Source: Perognathus longimembris pacificus
Taxonomy: Eukaryota; Chordata; Mammalia; Rodentia; Heteromyidae
Assembly (NCBI RefSeq): GCF_023159225.1
Contig: NC_063184.1
Coordinates: 13,133,528 to 13,197,527, forward strand
Length of the DNA stretch: 64,000 bases
Direction of reading: 5' to 3'
Within the stretch, counting starts at the first letter, position 1. Every line of letters starts with the position of its first letter. Below the pieces are notes generated by a model. That model did no database searches, was not told the origin of the DNA, and saw nothing but the letters and a program-made list of their open reading frames with translations. This document shows, in pieces, positions 60,701 through 61,772 of the stretch. The position numbers and the translations under genes are program-made.

Positions 60701-61772
60701 ATGAAAAAGAACGTGCCACCAGGCATTTCTCTCAAATGGACCCTGCCAATTTGCTCTATACCCAATTCACATTAATGCCCTATAGTAGAGGCATAAAATA
60801 CATCAGCATTCACTAAGAACCCAACTAAGGAACTAAGTTATACAGGGAATATGGTTAGGTGGCTAATCATCAATGGGGGGATATGCCATAAATTATCTCA
60901 ATAAAAACATCAAATACACTGCTATGGTGAGCTAGTTTTCACTTTTTCTATTAGGCAAAATCATCTTTAGCCTTCCCATAAGTAAACACCTGATTGGAGA
61001 TGCATTGATTTTGAATCATGCTTTGGCAACCTACCGGTACTTGTTGAGTTGTTGTTGGGTGTAGCCATGGATCCCATGTGGTTTTGGAGATTGTCTTGGG
61101 TTGATGGAAGGCTTGGAGCGGCCCATGGTAGGGTGTTATATCCTGAAAGATTTTGCTGCTGATGGTGCTGTTGTGGAGGAGGGGGAAGTGGTGACGGATG
61201 GCTGAGAGCTGGATTTTGGCCAGAAGATGAATTATCTTTAACTGGCCTGACAGCTGGAGCCTTCTGTGAGGTAAACATTTGCCCATATGGGTCACCAGCA
61301 GGCAGAGAAGGATATGAAGCACTAGGATACACCGCGTTAGAAACAGCTGCCATAGTATAATGACCACAAGTAGAGGGAAATCCCTGAGAAGCAACGGACG
61401 AGTTGGCAGAGTACATGGCTGGGCTATTGTAGTGATTCACAAAAGAGGGGTGTAACTGGGAGGCACTCGTATGCAAATGGGATGCTGATGATGCAGCACC
61501 TGGGAAAGATCCTGGAGTGGATCCCACCACATGAGGGGCAGGAAGACCTCTGCCATACATTTGCTGTGTTCCTGGTTGGTGGGCTGTGCTTGGAGTCACC
61601 ACATTTTGTGTGGGTACTGAATACAGACCAGAATAGTAATCATCACACTGGTTATCCAATGGCATGGAGGTCATTTTTCCAGGTCCTTGAGAGTAATGTC
61701 CTGAGGGGACAAGATAGTTTTGATGATGGAATCCATACCCAGAGGGAACCTGCATTTGACTCAGTGCTGGAC
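4056..61772 (-). CDS. SEC24B: SEC24B, COPII coat cargo-adaptor subunit (coding exons 2-24; exon 1 outside window)
   Basis: SEC24 pairs with SEC23 in the inner COPII coat at ER exit sites, where it binds export signals on cargo and SNAREs; SEC24B is the paralogue known for exporting the planar-polarity protein VANGL2. Coding joins, in transcript order: 61772-61035, 57083-56925, 47414-47310, 39439-39359, 36774-36536, 31568-31384, 28549-28447, 26266-26140, 25165-25056, 21842-21730, 17544-17426, 17337-17282, 17039-16833, 15178-15055, 14694-14536, 14359-14186, 13070-12960, 10893-10718, 10168-10031, 9322-9218, 8231-8139, 5053-4950, 4170-4056. All introns are GT-AG and every exon length fits its phase. 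Domain order: Gln/Ser/Pro-rich N-terminus (exons 2-7), Cys4 zinc finger (9), alpha/beta trunk (11-16), beta-sandwich (16-18), helical domain (18-20), gelsolin-like domain (21-23), C-terminus (24). The N-terminal sequence identifies SEC24B rather than SEC24A. The product, about 1,212 residues plus exon 1, fits the mammalian protein (about 1,270). No frameshift or premature stop was seen. Exon numbers assume one upstream exon. Confidence 0.96.
4280..4920 (+). mobile_element. LINE-1 3' fragment (end of ORF2 plus 3' UTR)
   Basis: Translated forward, pieces in two frames match the L1 ORF2 C-terminus: EWLKKMWYIYTGE and then KKWKDLEKIILSEVS with MFSLTG, so one frameshift and stops have broken it. 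The G-rich polypurine stretch that follows (4690..4840) is typical of L1 3' UTRs. It fills most of SEC24B intron 23, antisense to the gene. Confidence 0.8.
4812..4838 (+). repeat. G-rich tract with six G-runs, candidate G-quadruplex
   Basis: Runs of 3, 4, 3, 4, 4 and 3 G separated by one or two bases, within the L1 3' UTR. The G strand is the SEC24B template strand, so the SEC24B pre-mRNA carries the C-rich complement. Confidence 0.7.
4950..5053 (-). CDS. SEC24B: SEC24B exon 23, end of the gelsolin-like domain
   Basis: 104 bp between acceptor ctttctag and donor gtaagt, phase 0 in and 2 out. It encodes THLPELDTLSSERTRSFIAW, then LRDSRPLSPVLHVV. An L1 fragment fills the intron that follows. 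Confidence 0.96.
5894..6120 (+). mobile_element. Family A SINE with perfect 11-bp target-site duplication
   Basis: Full dimer: ID-like head (gggctggggatatggcctag, box B gttcaattcc), linker cacatatacagaaaac, tRNA-like second module (gtggctcaagtggcagagtg) and an (AAAAAC)n tail. The duplication actagtgactc lies at 5883..5893 and 6121..6131. It inserted at the very 5' end of the family B copy that follows. Confidence 0.93.
6121..6358 (+). mobile_element. Family B SINE, its head interrupted by the family A copy before it
   Basis: cacacctgcaatcctagctg begins the 7SL-like head; the tRNA-like module ends in aggactggc and an (AAAAT)n tail. Confidence 0.85.
6540..6842 (-). mobile_element. Diverged SINE pair, ID-like and B1-like
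   Basis: On the minus strand there is a 7SL-like segment (ctcaggaggcagagaaccgg), a second (cataggaggtgtaggtagag) and an ID-like end near 6560. The copies are too diverged to separate exactly. Confidence 0.55.
7400..7905 (+). mobile_element. Old LINE-1 (L1M-like) 3' fragment
   Basis: Order and wording recall the end of mammalian L1M copies: gggaagagtttggcaggtcc, cagcatcattcacaaaagcc, aagtgaaagaagctaaatac, and near the end gaatatactaaaagccactg. Diverged and without a coding frame. Lies in SEC24B intron 22. Confidence 0.65.
7914..8122 (+). mobile_element. Family B SINE
   Basis: Head gccaggtactggcagtagct, junction tctcatttccaattaactgg, then a shortened tRNA-like module ending tgagttcaagccctagtacc. 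It ends 17 bp from exon 22. Confidence 0.8.
8139..8231 (-). CDS. SEC24B: SEC24B exon 22, gelsolin-like domain
   Basis: 93 bp between a run-of-T acceptor (ttttttttag) and donor gtcagt, phase 0 in and 0 out. It encodes VFYIWIGKGCDNNFIEEVLG, then CPNFASIPQKM. FYIWIGKG is the gelsolin-domain signature strand. Confidence 0.96.
9218..9322 (-). CDS. SEC24B: SEC24B exon 21, start of the gelsolin-like domain
   Basis: 105 bp between acceptor ctttttcag and donor gtaagc, phase 0 in and 0 out. It encodes GAIHVNDRVVPQPPLQKLSA, then EKLTREGAFLMDCGS. GAFLMDCG is the first strand of the gelsolin-like fold. Confidence 0.97.
9690..9880 (+). mobile_element. Family A SINE with perfect 14-bp target-site duplication
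   Basis: Complete head; the second module lacks about 15 bases before the terminal aggactggcc. The duplication agaaaatcactcta lies at 9676..9689 and 9881..9894, which marks a recent insertion into SEC24B intron 20. Confidence 0.93.
10031..10168 (-). CDS. SEC24B: SEC24B exon 20, helical domain
   Basis: 138 bp between acceptor ccttatag and donor gtatgt, phase 0 in and 0 out. It encodes KAFRTGTSTRLDDRVYAMCQ, then IKSQPLVHLMKMIHPNLYRI and DRLTDE. The HPNLYRID segment is conserved in SEC24 proteins. Confidence 0.97.
10718..10893 (-). CDS. SEC24B: SEC24B exon 19, helical domain
   Basis: 176 bp between acceptor ctctgcag and donor gtagct, phase 2 in and 0 out. It encodes VDRSVSSSLSDARDALVNAV, then VDSLSAYGSTVSN and LFPLYVLALLKQ. 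These are the amphipathic helices of the Sec23/24 helical bundle. Confidence 0.97.
11345..11580 (-). mobile_element. Family B SINE
   Basis: Minus-strand copy from a 7SL-like head near 11580 to the tRNA-like module and gccaaaaaag tail near 11345. Moderately diverged. Confidence 0.8.
11897..12155 (+). mobile_element. Family B SINE with trinucleotide tail
   Basis: Head tagctgggtgctggtgtctc, tRNA-like module gtggctcaaatggtagagta, and a tail of CCA/CAA trinucleotides (12104..12150) instead of a pure A-run. Confidence 0.87.
12185..12272 (+). mobile_element. ID-like SINE monomer or half element
   Basis: gccatggctcaagtggcaga through tgagttcaatcccagtacta: A-box and B-box-like segments of a single tRNA-like unit. 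The rest of intron 18 (10894..11344 and 12273..12959) shows nothing I recognise apart from a B1-like scrap near 11665. Confidence 0.65.
12960..13070 (-). CDS. SEC24B: SEC24B exon 18, beta-sandwich to helical domain
   Basis: 111 bp between acceptor ttgttcag and donor gtgagt, phase 2 in and 1 out. It encodes ERRIRVHTLCLPVVSSLADV, then YAGVDVQAAICLLANM. RRIRVHTLCLPV is the last beta-sandwich strand; the helical domain begins after SSLADVY. Confidence 0.96.
13215..13293 (-). mobile_element. ID-like SINE monomer
   Basis: On the minus strand: ctggggatgtcgccagtgtg and, further on, the B-box-like gggttcagtctctagtacca. Confidence 0.65.
13598..13790 (+). mobile_element. Family A SINE, 5' truncated
   Basis: Starts inside the head (ggcaagagtgcttgcctcgt) and runs through the linker and second module to aggactgtcc and an A-rich tail. 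Confidence 0.85.
13813..14048 (+). mobile_element. Family B SINE
   Basis: tagctgggcaccggtggctc head; tRNA-like module ends ccatgactgaca. It follows the family A copy by about 25 bp. Confidence 0.87.
14186..14359 (-). CDS. SEC24B: SEC24B exon 17, beta-sandwich domain
   Basis: 174 bp between acceptor tctcttag and donor gtaagg, phase 2 in and 1 out. It encodes LSMHTFHGNFFVRSTDLLSL, then ANINPDAGFAVQLS and CFQTALLYTSSK. FHGNFF and the acidic-to-aliphatic strands that follow are typical of the Sec23/24 beta-sandwich. Confidence 0.97.
14536..14694 (-). CDS. SEC24B: SEC24B exon 16, end of trunk and entry to the beta-sandwich
   Basis: 159 bp between acceptor ctctctgaag and donor gtataa, phase 2 in and 1 out. 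It encodes CMSKYSAGCIYYYPSFHYTH, then AEKLQKDLKRYLTRKIGFEA and VMRIRCTK. The acceptor tract is short and is followed by the less common AAG rather than CAG. Confidence 0.96.
15055..15178 (-). CDS. SEC24B: SEC24B exon 15, trunk domain
   Basis: 124 bp between acceptor ttgacttag and donor gtaaga, phase 0 in and 1 out. It encodes VVQHLGPATDFYKKLALDCS, then GQQTAVDLFLLSSQYSDLASL. FYKKLALDCS and AVDLFLLS are trunk signature segments. Confidence 0.96.
15286..15380 (-). mobile_element. MIR fragment, first part of a split copy
   Basis: aacaataatagctaaaattt, then tgtttcacataatttaattc follow MIR read in reverse. The continuation appears at 15805..15910 after about 425 bp of younger repeats. Confidence 0.65.
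15431..15805 (-). mobile_element. Diverged B1-like and ID-like SINEs inserted in a MIR
   Basis: The minus strand shows a B1-like unit (15431..15706, with gcttgggaggcaaagatcag) and an ID-like unit (15735..15805, ggctgggatggctctcagta). A short (CA/TA)n run precedes them at 15390..15428. Confidence 0.6.
15806..15910 (-). mobile_element. MIR fragment, second part of the split copy
   Basis: gcaacttgtctaagatgaca, then tagttattgagtggtgaaca match reverse MIR sequence that would directly follow the part at 15286..15380. Confidence 0.65.
16371..16402 (+). repeat. (TG)n microsatellite
   Basis: Sixteen TG units beside the 3' end of a minus-strand family B SINE, the same arrangement as at 432..461. Confidence 0.92.
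16403..16620 (-). mobile_element. Family B SINE
   Basis: Minus-strand head near 16620 (atggctcatgcctgtcatcc), tRNA-like module, and 3' end at the (TG)n run. Confidence 0.83.
16833..17039 (-). CDS. SEC24B: SEC24B exon 14, trunk domain
   Basis: 207 bp between acceptor tttcccag and donor gtattc, phase 0 in and 0 out. It encodes LIKDLLNALPNMFTNTRETH, then SALGPALQAAFKLM, the GGRVSVFQTQLPSLG strand and SREDPNQRSSTK. It could be skipped in frame, but that would remove core trunk strands. Confidence 0.97.
17282..17337 (-). CDS. SEC24B: SEC24B exon 13, 56-bp trunk exon
   Basis: 56 bp between acceptor ccctatag and donor gtgaga, phase 1 in and 0 out. It encodes VFLPTPDSLLVNLYESKE, the conserved loop and helix after the VSDIDD motif. 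It is too short to show as an open reading frame and was placed by matching both phases and family sequence. Confidence 0.95.
17426..17544 (-). CDS. SEC24B: SEC24B exon 12, trunk domain
   Basis: 119 bp between acceptor tatcttcag and donor gtgagc, phase 2 in and 1 out. It encodes LPGDSRTRIGFVTFDSTIHF, then YNLQEGLSQPQMLIVSDID. RIGFVTFDS is the characteristic second trunk strand. The next intron downstream is only 88 bp. Confidence 0.96.
17903..18118 (+). mobile_element. Family B SINE
   Basis: Head gggcactaggggctcatgtg; module gtggctcaagtggtagaaca; diverged end. Confidence 0.8.
18205..18840 (-). mobile_element. Cluster of three minus-strand SINEs
   Basis: An ID-like monomer (18205..18285), a family B copy (18315..18562, from gccaggtgctggtggctcat to gccagtcct wording at the tail) and a diverged B1-like unit (18575..18840). 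The rest of intron 11 between 18841 and 19844 holds nothing I recognise. Confidence 0.75.
19845..19925 (-). mobile_element. Family A SINE, 3' part only
   Basis: Minus-strand second module from gccttgagtgggaagaagcc to ggactggccc and a 14-base A-tail (T-run on the plus strand). The head is missing, as in a 5'-truncated copy. Confidence 0.83.
19993..20203 (+). mobile_element. Family A SINE with perfect 14-bp target-site duplication
   Basis: Full dimer with a 19-base A-tail. The duplication aagaataaagacac lies at 19979..19992 and 20204..20217. Confidence 0.94.
20232..20420 (+). mobile_element. Family A SINE ending in a microsatellite
   Basis: Starts gggctgggaatatggcctag and ends tgagttcaagctccaggatg, after which the usual A-tail is replaced by a long GAGATA repeat. 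It sits 28 bp after the preceding family A copy. Confidence 0.9.
20421..20616 (+). repeat. (AGAGAT)n-type microsatellite, about 195 bp
   Basis: Interrupted repeat of AGAGAT and AGAGAG units, pure purine plus T, starting at the 3' end of the family A SINE. On the minus strand it reads as a Ser/Leu/Tyr-rich open frame with no meaning as protein. Confidence 0.95.
21000..21270 (-). mobile_element. Old LINE-1 (L1M-like) 3' fragment
   Basis: tctccatgaccctatccggt, tttcagtgcctggcttcagt and tgttattcctttctgagcca follow reverse L1M 3' sequence. Diverged. Confidence 0.55.
21324..21556 (+). mobile_element. Family B SINE
   Basis: Head agctggggcccggtggctca; an inserted T-run near 21427; a shortened second module; (AAAAC)n tail. 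Confidence 0.83.
21730..21842 (-). CDS. SEC24B: SEC24B exon 11, start of the Sec24 trunk domain
   Basis: 113 bp between acceptor tctttcag and donor gtaaga, phase 0 in and 2 out. It encodes LRPPQPAVYLFVLDVSHNAV and then EAGYLTILCQSLLENLD. The YLFVLDVS strand begins the von Willebrand-A-like trunk that contacts SEC23 and carries cargo-binding surface. Confidence 0.96.
21900..22080 (-). mobile_element. LINE-1 ORF2 3' fragment
   Basis: Reverse of the L1 segment around the tyrosine-rich ORF2 end: in reverse it reads gtggtacatatacacaatgg, aattctatgcttccatcaga, then aatggggcaa reversed wording. It lies about 60-240 bp upstream of the exon 11 acceptor, in sense with SEC24B. Confidence 0.7.
22852..23190 (-). 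mobile_element. ID-like monomer and family B SINE
   Basis: An ID-like unit (22852..22922) followed by a full minus-strand family B copy (22940..23190), whose head is ccaggcaccagtgactcagg. Confidence 0.8.
23578..23975 (+). mobile_element. ID-like monomer and a dimeric 7SL-like SINE
   Basis: An ID-like unit (23578..23662), then two 7SL-like segments in a row (gttggctcatgcctataatc; gccaggcatggtggtctgca) and a tRNA-like end, tgagttcaaaaccccagtac. It is older than family A copies. Confidence 0.7.
23990..24355 (-). mobile_element. Family B SINE and B1-like monomer
   Basis: Minus-strand family B copy (23990..24255) with a T-run on the plus strand at its tail, then a B1-like unit (24258..24355) beginning cagctgggcatggtcgttca. 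Confidence 0.78.
24797..24990 (+). mobile_element. Family A SINE
   Basis: ggggctaggaacatggcctt head and aggactggcaaaaaaa end. It lies 65 bp from exon 10, on the upstream-plus side (in its downstream intron). Confidence 0.88.
25056..25165 (-). CDS. SEC24B: SEC24B exon 10, zinc finger to trunk linker
   Basis: 110 bp between acceptor cttatccag and donor gtaacc, phase 1 in and 0 out. It encodes PEEFMYNPLTRSYGEPHKRP, then EVQNSTVEFIASSDYM. In SEC24 proteins this stretch leads to the first trunk strand. Confidence 0.96.
25332..25402 (+). mobile_element. Short 5'-truncated LINE-1 3' end with target-site duplication
   Basis: About 70 bp (ctgccctattatgtaactgt, then acaccttgtcaacaaaattt and AATAAATAAA) resembling the extreme 3' end of a rodent L1. 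The 10-bp direct repeat aagaaatgta flanks it at about 25323..25332 and 25404..25413. Confidence 0.6.
25598..25750 (+). mobile_element. Family B SINE with internal deletion
   Basis: Normal 7SL-like head (cacatctgtaatcctagcta), then most of the tRNA-like module is missing and only tgagttcaagtcccagtatt remains, followed by a TG/CA-rich tail. Confidence 0.78.
26140..26266 (-). CDS. SEC24B: SEC24B exon 9, Sec23/Sec24-type zinc finger
   Basis: 127 bp between acceptor tttcccag and donor gtgagc, phase 0 in and 1 out. It holds the whole zinc finger: CRSC, 17 residues, CNLC (C-x2-C-x17-C-x2-C), within ITSNTIVRCRSCRTYINP and RRWKCNLCYRVND. This four-cysteine module is typical of SEC23 and SEC24. All four cysteines are present. 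Confidence 0.97.
26955..27165 (-). mobile_element. Family A SINE
   Basis: Minus-strand full dimer: head ggggctgggaatgtggctta, second module, and tail of TTTTTGTTTG on the plus strand. Confidence 0.88.
27166..30239. other. Parts of SEC24B introns 8 and 7 without recognised elements
   Basis: Apart from exon 8, about 3 kb of AT-rich unique sequence. I recognise no SINE, LINE, RNA gene or coding frame here, which makes it the longest SINE-free stretch of the window. Confidence 0.5.
28447..28549 (-). CDS. SEC24B: SEC24B exon 8, strand leading into the folded core
   Basis: 103 bp between acceptor ttattgcag and donor gtaaag, phase 2 in and 0 out. It encodes SFRCTLTNIPQTQALLNKAK and then LPLGLLLHPFRDLT, the conserved lead-in to the zinc finger in SEC24A/B. 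The segment is strongly conserved with what I know of the mammalian protein. Confidence 0.96.
30240..30458 (-). mobile_element. Diverged family B SINE
   Basis: Minus-strand copy with a recognisable head (attctagccactcaggaggc) and tRNA-like part (gtggttcaggtggtagaaca). Confidence 0.7.
31384..31568 (-). CDS. SEC24B: SEC24B exon 7, end of the N-terminal region
   Basis: 185 bp between acceptor tctctgcag and donor gtaagt, phase 0 in and 2 out. It encodes QYPGVNHLSSSLGGLSLQ, then SSPQPESLRPVNLT, a PPTPVWAP motif and ends LKKLNCSP plus two bases. It links the disordered N-terminus to the folded core. Confidence 0.95.
32107..32188 (-). mobile_element. ID-like SINE monomer
   Basis: Minus strand reads gggagcttgaggtgtaactt, then the tRNA-like B-box region gtgcaatccctagcactcat. 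Confidence 0.68.
32431..32630 (-). mobile_element. Family A SINE with perfect 19-bp target-site duplication
   Basis: Full minus-strand dimer. The duplication tcattttgataaatatttt lies at 32412..32430 and 32631..32649. The body shows several substitutions, so the long duplication has survived longer than in the youngest copies. Confidence 0.93.
32650..34500. other. Part of SEC24B intron 6 without recognised elements
   Basis: About 1.9 kb of AT-rich sequence. Only a short TG/CA-rich patch (34008..34041) stands out. Confidence 0.5.
34515..34640 (-). mobile_element. Partial SINE tRNA-like module with TG-rich flank
   Basis: Minus strand: gtggctcaagtggtagaaca to gcccaggccctgagtacaag, then a GTGTGTCT-type run at 34515..34545. 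The head is absent. Confidence 0.72.
35041..35252 (-). mobile_element. Family A SINE inside the family B element, inverted
   Basis: Minus-strand full dimer with a 21-base A-tail. The duplication tccatgagactctt lies at 35027..35040 and 35253..35266, both within family B sequence. Confidence 0.95.
35300..35519 (+). mobile_element. Second family A SINE inside the same family B element
   Basis: Plus-strand full dimer with an A-rich (AAAC)n tail. The duplication agaaaaagacagaagta lies at 35283..35299 and 35520..35536. Confidence 0.95.
36536..36774 (-). CDS. SEC24B: SEC24B exon 6, Pro/Glu/Ala repeats followed by a Tyr/Pro/Gln region
   Basis: 239 bp between acceptor ttgttag and donor gtatgc, phase 2 in and 0 out. 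It encodes MHSSSASSPAPEPG, further alternating Pro-acidic-Ala repeats, then KMVKPFGYGYPTLQPG and ends GFQQYPQ. The Pro/Ala repeat comes from an imperfect hexanucleotide-like run at 36700..36760, a likely site of length variation between species. Confidence 0.94.
37088..37200 (+). mobile_element. B1-like SINE monomer, diverged
   Basis: gacatgtggctcatgcctgt, then acccc and aggaggcacagcgggaagat: 7SL-like order, no tRNA-like part recognised. Confidence 0.55.
37425..37668 (-). mobile_element. Family B SINE
   Basis: Minus-strand head ctgggcattggtggctcatg; tRNA-like module gtggctcaagtggtagagca. Confidence 0.83.
37706..37914 (+). mobile_element. Family A SINE with perfect 16-bp target-site duplication
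   Basis: Full dimer, very close to the other young copies, with an A-tail of about 18. The duplication aagattgcaacataca lies at 37690..37705 and 37915..37930. Confidence 0.95.
37931..39358. other. Part of SEC24B intron 5 without recognised elements
   Basis: About 1.4 kb of AT-rich sequence. The one oddity is a G12 run at 39027..39038, with a smaller G-rich patch at 38880..38893. Confidence 0.5.
39359..39439 (-). CDS. SEC24B: SEC24B exon 5, Ser/Thr-rich segment
   Basis: 81 bp between acceptor tcccacag and donor gtacct, phase 2 in and 1 out. It encodes VDSSSTTSSASPMPNS, then YDALEGGSYP. Its phases match those around exon 4, so exon 3 can join directly to exon 5. Confidence 0.93.
39745..39845 (+). 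mobile_element. Possible MIR 3' fragment
   Basis: cctgtgcctcagtttattca, then tgcagaatgcc and later gaaggtaagtg follow MIR order. Short and diverged. Confidence 0.5.
40423..40635. repeat. (TATATG/CATATA)n alternating microsatellite
   Basis: About 210 bp of mostly alternating purine-pyrimidine repeats (TATATG, TACACA, TATACA). Many parts are self-complementary. The long open frames on both strands here, rich in Tyr/Ile/His/Cys, come only from the repeat. Confidence 0.93.
40879..41105 (+). mobile_element. Family A SINE
   Basis: gggctgggaataaatatggc head with a small insertion; second module intact; A/G-rich tail (aagaagaaagaaag). Confidence 0.9.
41110..41535 (+). mobile_element. Old LINE-1 (L1M-like) 3' end
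   Basis: ggtcatcaacagatagataa, acattaagtgaaagcagaca and the gataggaattttaccttgat ending match the order of L1M 3' sequence. Plus strand. Confidence 0.68.
41797..42040 (+). mobile_element. Family B SINE inside the old L1
   Basis: tagccaggcactggtggctc head, module, (AAAAC)n tail. Confidence 0.87.
42179..42374 (+). mobile_element. Family A SINE, 5' truncated, inside the old L1
   Basis: Begins at tagtggcaagagtgcttgcc, lacking the first ~20 bases of the head, and ends with an A-tail above 20. The short direct repeat aaacacaacaa flanks it. Confidence 0.9.
42949..43149 (+). mobile_element. Family A SINE (older subtype) inside the old L1
   Basis: gggctgggaatgtggcttag head with tagcatgcatcaaactctgg instead of the younger cctcgtatacatgaggccct; second module ends aggactggcc. 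Confidence 0.87.
44245..44545 (+). mobile_element. Probable Tigger-type (Tc1/mariner superfamily) DNA transposon fragment
   Basis: cccttatctgaaatgcttgg, then the repeated gattttcgaa/gatttttgga wording, aaccaagtctaaatacaaaa and gcctaaaggtaattttagat recall the mammalian Tigger-derived MER elements whose ends read ...gagcatccctaatctgaaa. Family naming is from memory. Confidence 0.55.
44546..46550. other. Part of SEC24B intron 4 without recognised elements
   Basis: About 2 kb. A stretch at 45840..45960 (agagtacaaaaagacatgac) looks like an old mammalian repeat that I cannot name. No gene or RNA recognised. Confidence 0.45.
46557..46818 (-). mobile_element. Family B SINE with trinucleotide tail
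   Basis: Minus-strand head cagctgggtgctggtatctc; the tail is a CAC/CAA trinucleotide run (46560..46602 on the plus strand reads TTG/GTG), as in the copies at 11897 and 57229. Confidence 0.87.
47310..47414 (-). CDS. SEC24B: SEC24B exon 4, acidic cassette exon, probably alternatively spliced
   Basis: 105 bp, divisible by three, phase 2 in and 1 out, so skipping leaves the frame intact. It encodes MQYGEYVNNQ, a Ser/Thr/Pro stretch, DD, six Glu, DEEA. The acceptor (actttacag) is ordinary, but the donor is gtctgc, which departs from gtaagt at +3 and +6. Introns of 9.5 kb and 7.9 kb flank it. Human SEC24B has an isoform lacking an equivalent acidic segment of about 35 residues. Inclusion is therefore likely regulated here too (inference). 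Confidence 0.92.
47780..48950 (-). other. Unclassified block with LTR- or promoter-like signals
   Basis: On the minus strand: TATATAA-like sequences near 48875 and 48260, an AATAAA near 48690, inverted CCAAT motifs near 48560, 48390 and 48295, and an octamer motif (ATTTGCAT) near 48360. An open frame of 92 codons (48181..47903) follows the second TATA-like site. The combination recalls endogenous-retrovirus LTRs, but I found no matching TG...CA ends, target duplication, primer-binding site or retroviral coding sequence, and I could not name the family. Confidence 0.35.
49206..49415 (-). mobile_element. Family B SINE, head incomplete
   Basis: Minus strand from cccagctactcaggaggctg to the tRNA-like module ending near 49210. 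Confidence 0.83.
49540..49750 (+). mobile_element. Family A SINE
   Basis: ggggctaggaatatggccta head; second module; 18-base A-tail followed by AAG repeats. Confidence 0.9.
50262..50380 (-). mobile_element. B1-like SINE monomer
   Basis: Minus-strand aagcagggcatggtggcacg, then gccaatctgagctacatgaa: complete 7SL-like unit with A-tail (T/C on plus). Confidence 0.75.
50434..50612 (+). mobile_element. Family B SINE with deletion in the tRNA-like module
   Basis: gcagggtaccagtggctcat head; the module is cut short (gtggctcaagtcagggacag) and runs into a CA repeat. Confidence 0.82.
50612..50659 (+). repeat. (AC)n microsatellite
   Basis: About 24 AC units at the 3' end of the family B SINE. Confidence 0.95.
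50660..53584. other. Part of SEC24B intron 3, mostly unique
   Basis: About 2.9 kb. Two ID-like monomers are recognisable on the plus strand at 51741..51825 and 53128..53200. The rest shows no element or coding frame that I recognise. Confidence 0.5.
53585..53690 (+). mobile_element. Possible MIR fragment
   Basis: ggtaggaaactaagtgcact, then cagattcctcatttacaaaa and gggaaatgaggtaggacg follow the MIR 3' order. Diverged. Confidence 0.5.
54066..54228 (+). mobile_element. Family A SINE, older subtype with deletion
   Basis: gggctgggaatgtggcttag head; the second module lacks the segment between ccttg and gagttcaagc. Confidence 0.85.
54310..54510 (+). mobile_element. Family A SINE with target-site duplication
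   Basis: Full dimer with small deletions. The direct repeat taaacaaaagcttagag precedes it (54293..54309) and follows its A-rich tail near 54512..54529. Confidence 0.9.
54531..54783 (+). mobile_element. Family B SINE with (AAAT)n tail
   Basis: ctaggaactggtggcctaca head; module gctatggctccaagtggtag; about 12 AAAT units (54735..54783) replace the A-tail. Confidence 0.87.
54836..55058 (+). mobile_element. Family A SINE with target-site duplication
   Basis: Full dimer. aaaaagatacttaa precedes the head and recurs after the tail near 55053..55066. Confidence 0.9.
55120..55975 (+). mobile_element. LINE-1 3' UTR-like fragment
   Basis: tttgctcataagtagaagct, the purine-rich tract gggaatgagggaggaggggg and the ending ctttgaaattaaaacaaaaa resemble rodent L1 3' ends. 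It contains a 117-bp tandem duplication. Confidence 0.6.
55165..55398. repeat. Tandem duplication, 2 x 117 bp, one mismatch
   Basis: 55165..55281 and 55282..55398 are identical except for one base (a/g) in the TA-rich part. The join is exact, with no spacer. Confidence 0.95.
55976..56924. other. End of SEC24B intron 3, nothing recognised
   Basis: AT-rich sequence up to exon 3, in which I recognise no element. The transcript-strand sequence after the exon 3 donor is TA/CA-rich (about 56880..56910). Confidence 0.45.
56925..57083 (-). CDS. SEC24B: SEC24B exon 3, Pro/Ser-rich linker
   Basis: 159 bp, between acceptor tgtcttcag and donor gtattg, phase 2 in and 1 out. It encodes VADSLSGPSMPPKSSS, then a Pro/Ala/Ser-rich stretch and SELFQQK. 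Compared with my recollection of the human protein, the part after SLSGP is a few residues shorter. The opposite strand is also open across this exon, but that is a composition effect. Confidence 0.93.
57229..57484 (+). mobile_element. Family B SINE with trinucleotide tail
   Basis: tagctggtgctggtggctca head; tRNA-like module; tail of CCA and CAA units at 57440..57484. Confidence 0.88.
57571..57640 (-). mobile_element. ID-like monomer, diverged
   Basis: Minus strand has gtgtgctactcaagaggtag and the B-box-like gagttcaactcccagtagca. A G-rich run (57556..57570) adjoins it on the plus strand. Confidence 0.55.
57926..58120 (+). mobile_element. Family A SINE, older subtype
   Basis: ggggctgaggatgtagctta head with tagcatgcatgaagccctgg; second module ends aggactggca. 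Confidence 0.88.
58125..59010. other. Part of SEC24B intron 2, nothing recognised
   Basis: Unique-looking sequence without genes or elements that I recognise. Confidence 0.45.
59011..59038 (-). repeat. G-run cluster on the transcript strand, candidate G-quadruplex
   Basis: Plus strand is C8 A C7 A C6 G C4, so the SEC24B pre-mRNA carries G4 C G6 T G7 T G8: four G-runs with single-base loops, close to an ideal parallel quadruplex. Confidence 0.85.
59164..59258 (+). mobile_element. Single ID-like SINE with target-site duplication
   Basis: gggctgggatgtggctcagt to ttcaatccccagtaccaaaa with an A/G tail; no second module. The repeat tagatacacaagagag precedes it and tagacacacaagagag follows it (one mismatch). 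Confidence 0.87.
59275..60150. other. Part of SEC24B intron 2, nothing recognised
   Basis: About 0.9 kb without recognised elements. A local direct repeat (taagcttcatgattaact / taagcttcatgactaaca) lies at about 59537..59578. Confidence 0.45.
60153..60362 (+). mobile_element. Family B SINE
   Basis: gctggacacgagtgattcac head; module gagctgtggcctaagtggaa; end ttcaagcaccagaaccagtg, then a TG/CA-rich run. Confidence 0.83.
60361..60480. repeat. Alternating purine-pyrimidine run followed by TA-rich repeats
   Basis: 60371..60424 alternates strictly (CA, TG, CG, TA steps), a Z-DNA-type sequence; 60425..60480 is TA-rich. It abuts the 3' end of a family B SINE. Confidence 0.88.
61035..61772 (-). CDS. 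SEC24B: SEC24B exon 2, disordered Gln/Ser/Pro/Tyr-rich N-terminus
   Basis: 738 bp. It opens after a pyrimidine-rich acceptor (ttttttcag) with GT, the last two bases of a Gly codon begun in exon 1, and ends ACC G before gtaggt. It encodes 245 full codons of low-complexity sequence rich in Ser, Pro, Gln, Tyr and His, including HYSQGPGKMTS, the run PLPPPPQQHHQQQ and NNNSTST. This region is where SEC24A/B differ most from SEC24C/D and is probably unstructured. An in-frame ATG sits in the upstream intron at 61785, but the splice acceptor and the SEC24B similarity starting after it show that it is not the start codon. Confidence 0.95.

Noticed and set aside
60951..61394. 147-codon minus-strand frame overlapping exon 2
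   Set aside because: Out of frame with the SEC24B reading and without recognisable similarity; a shadow of a Gln/Pro-rich exon.
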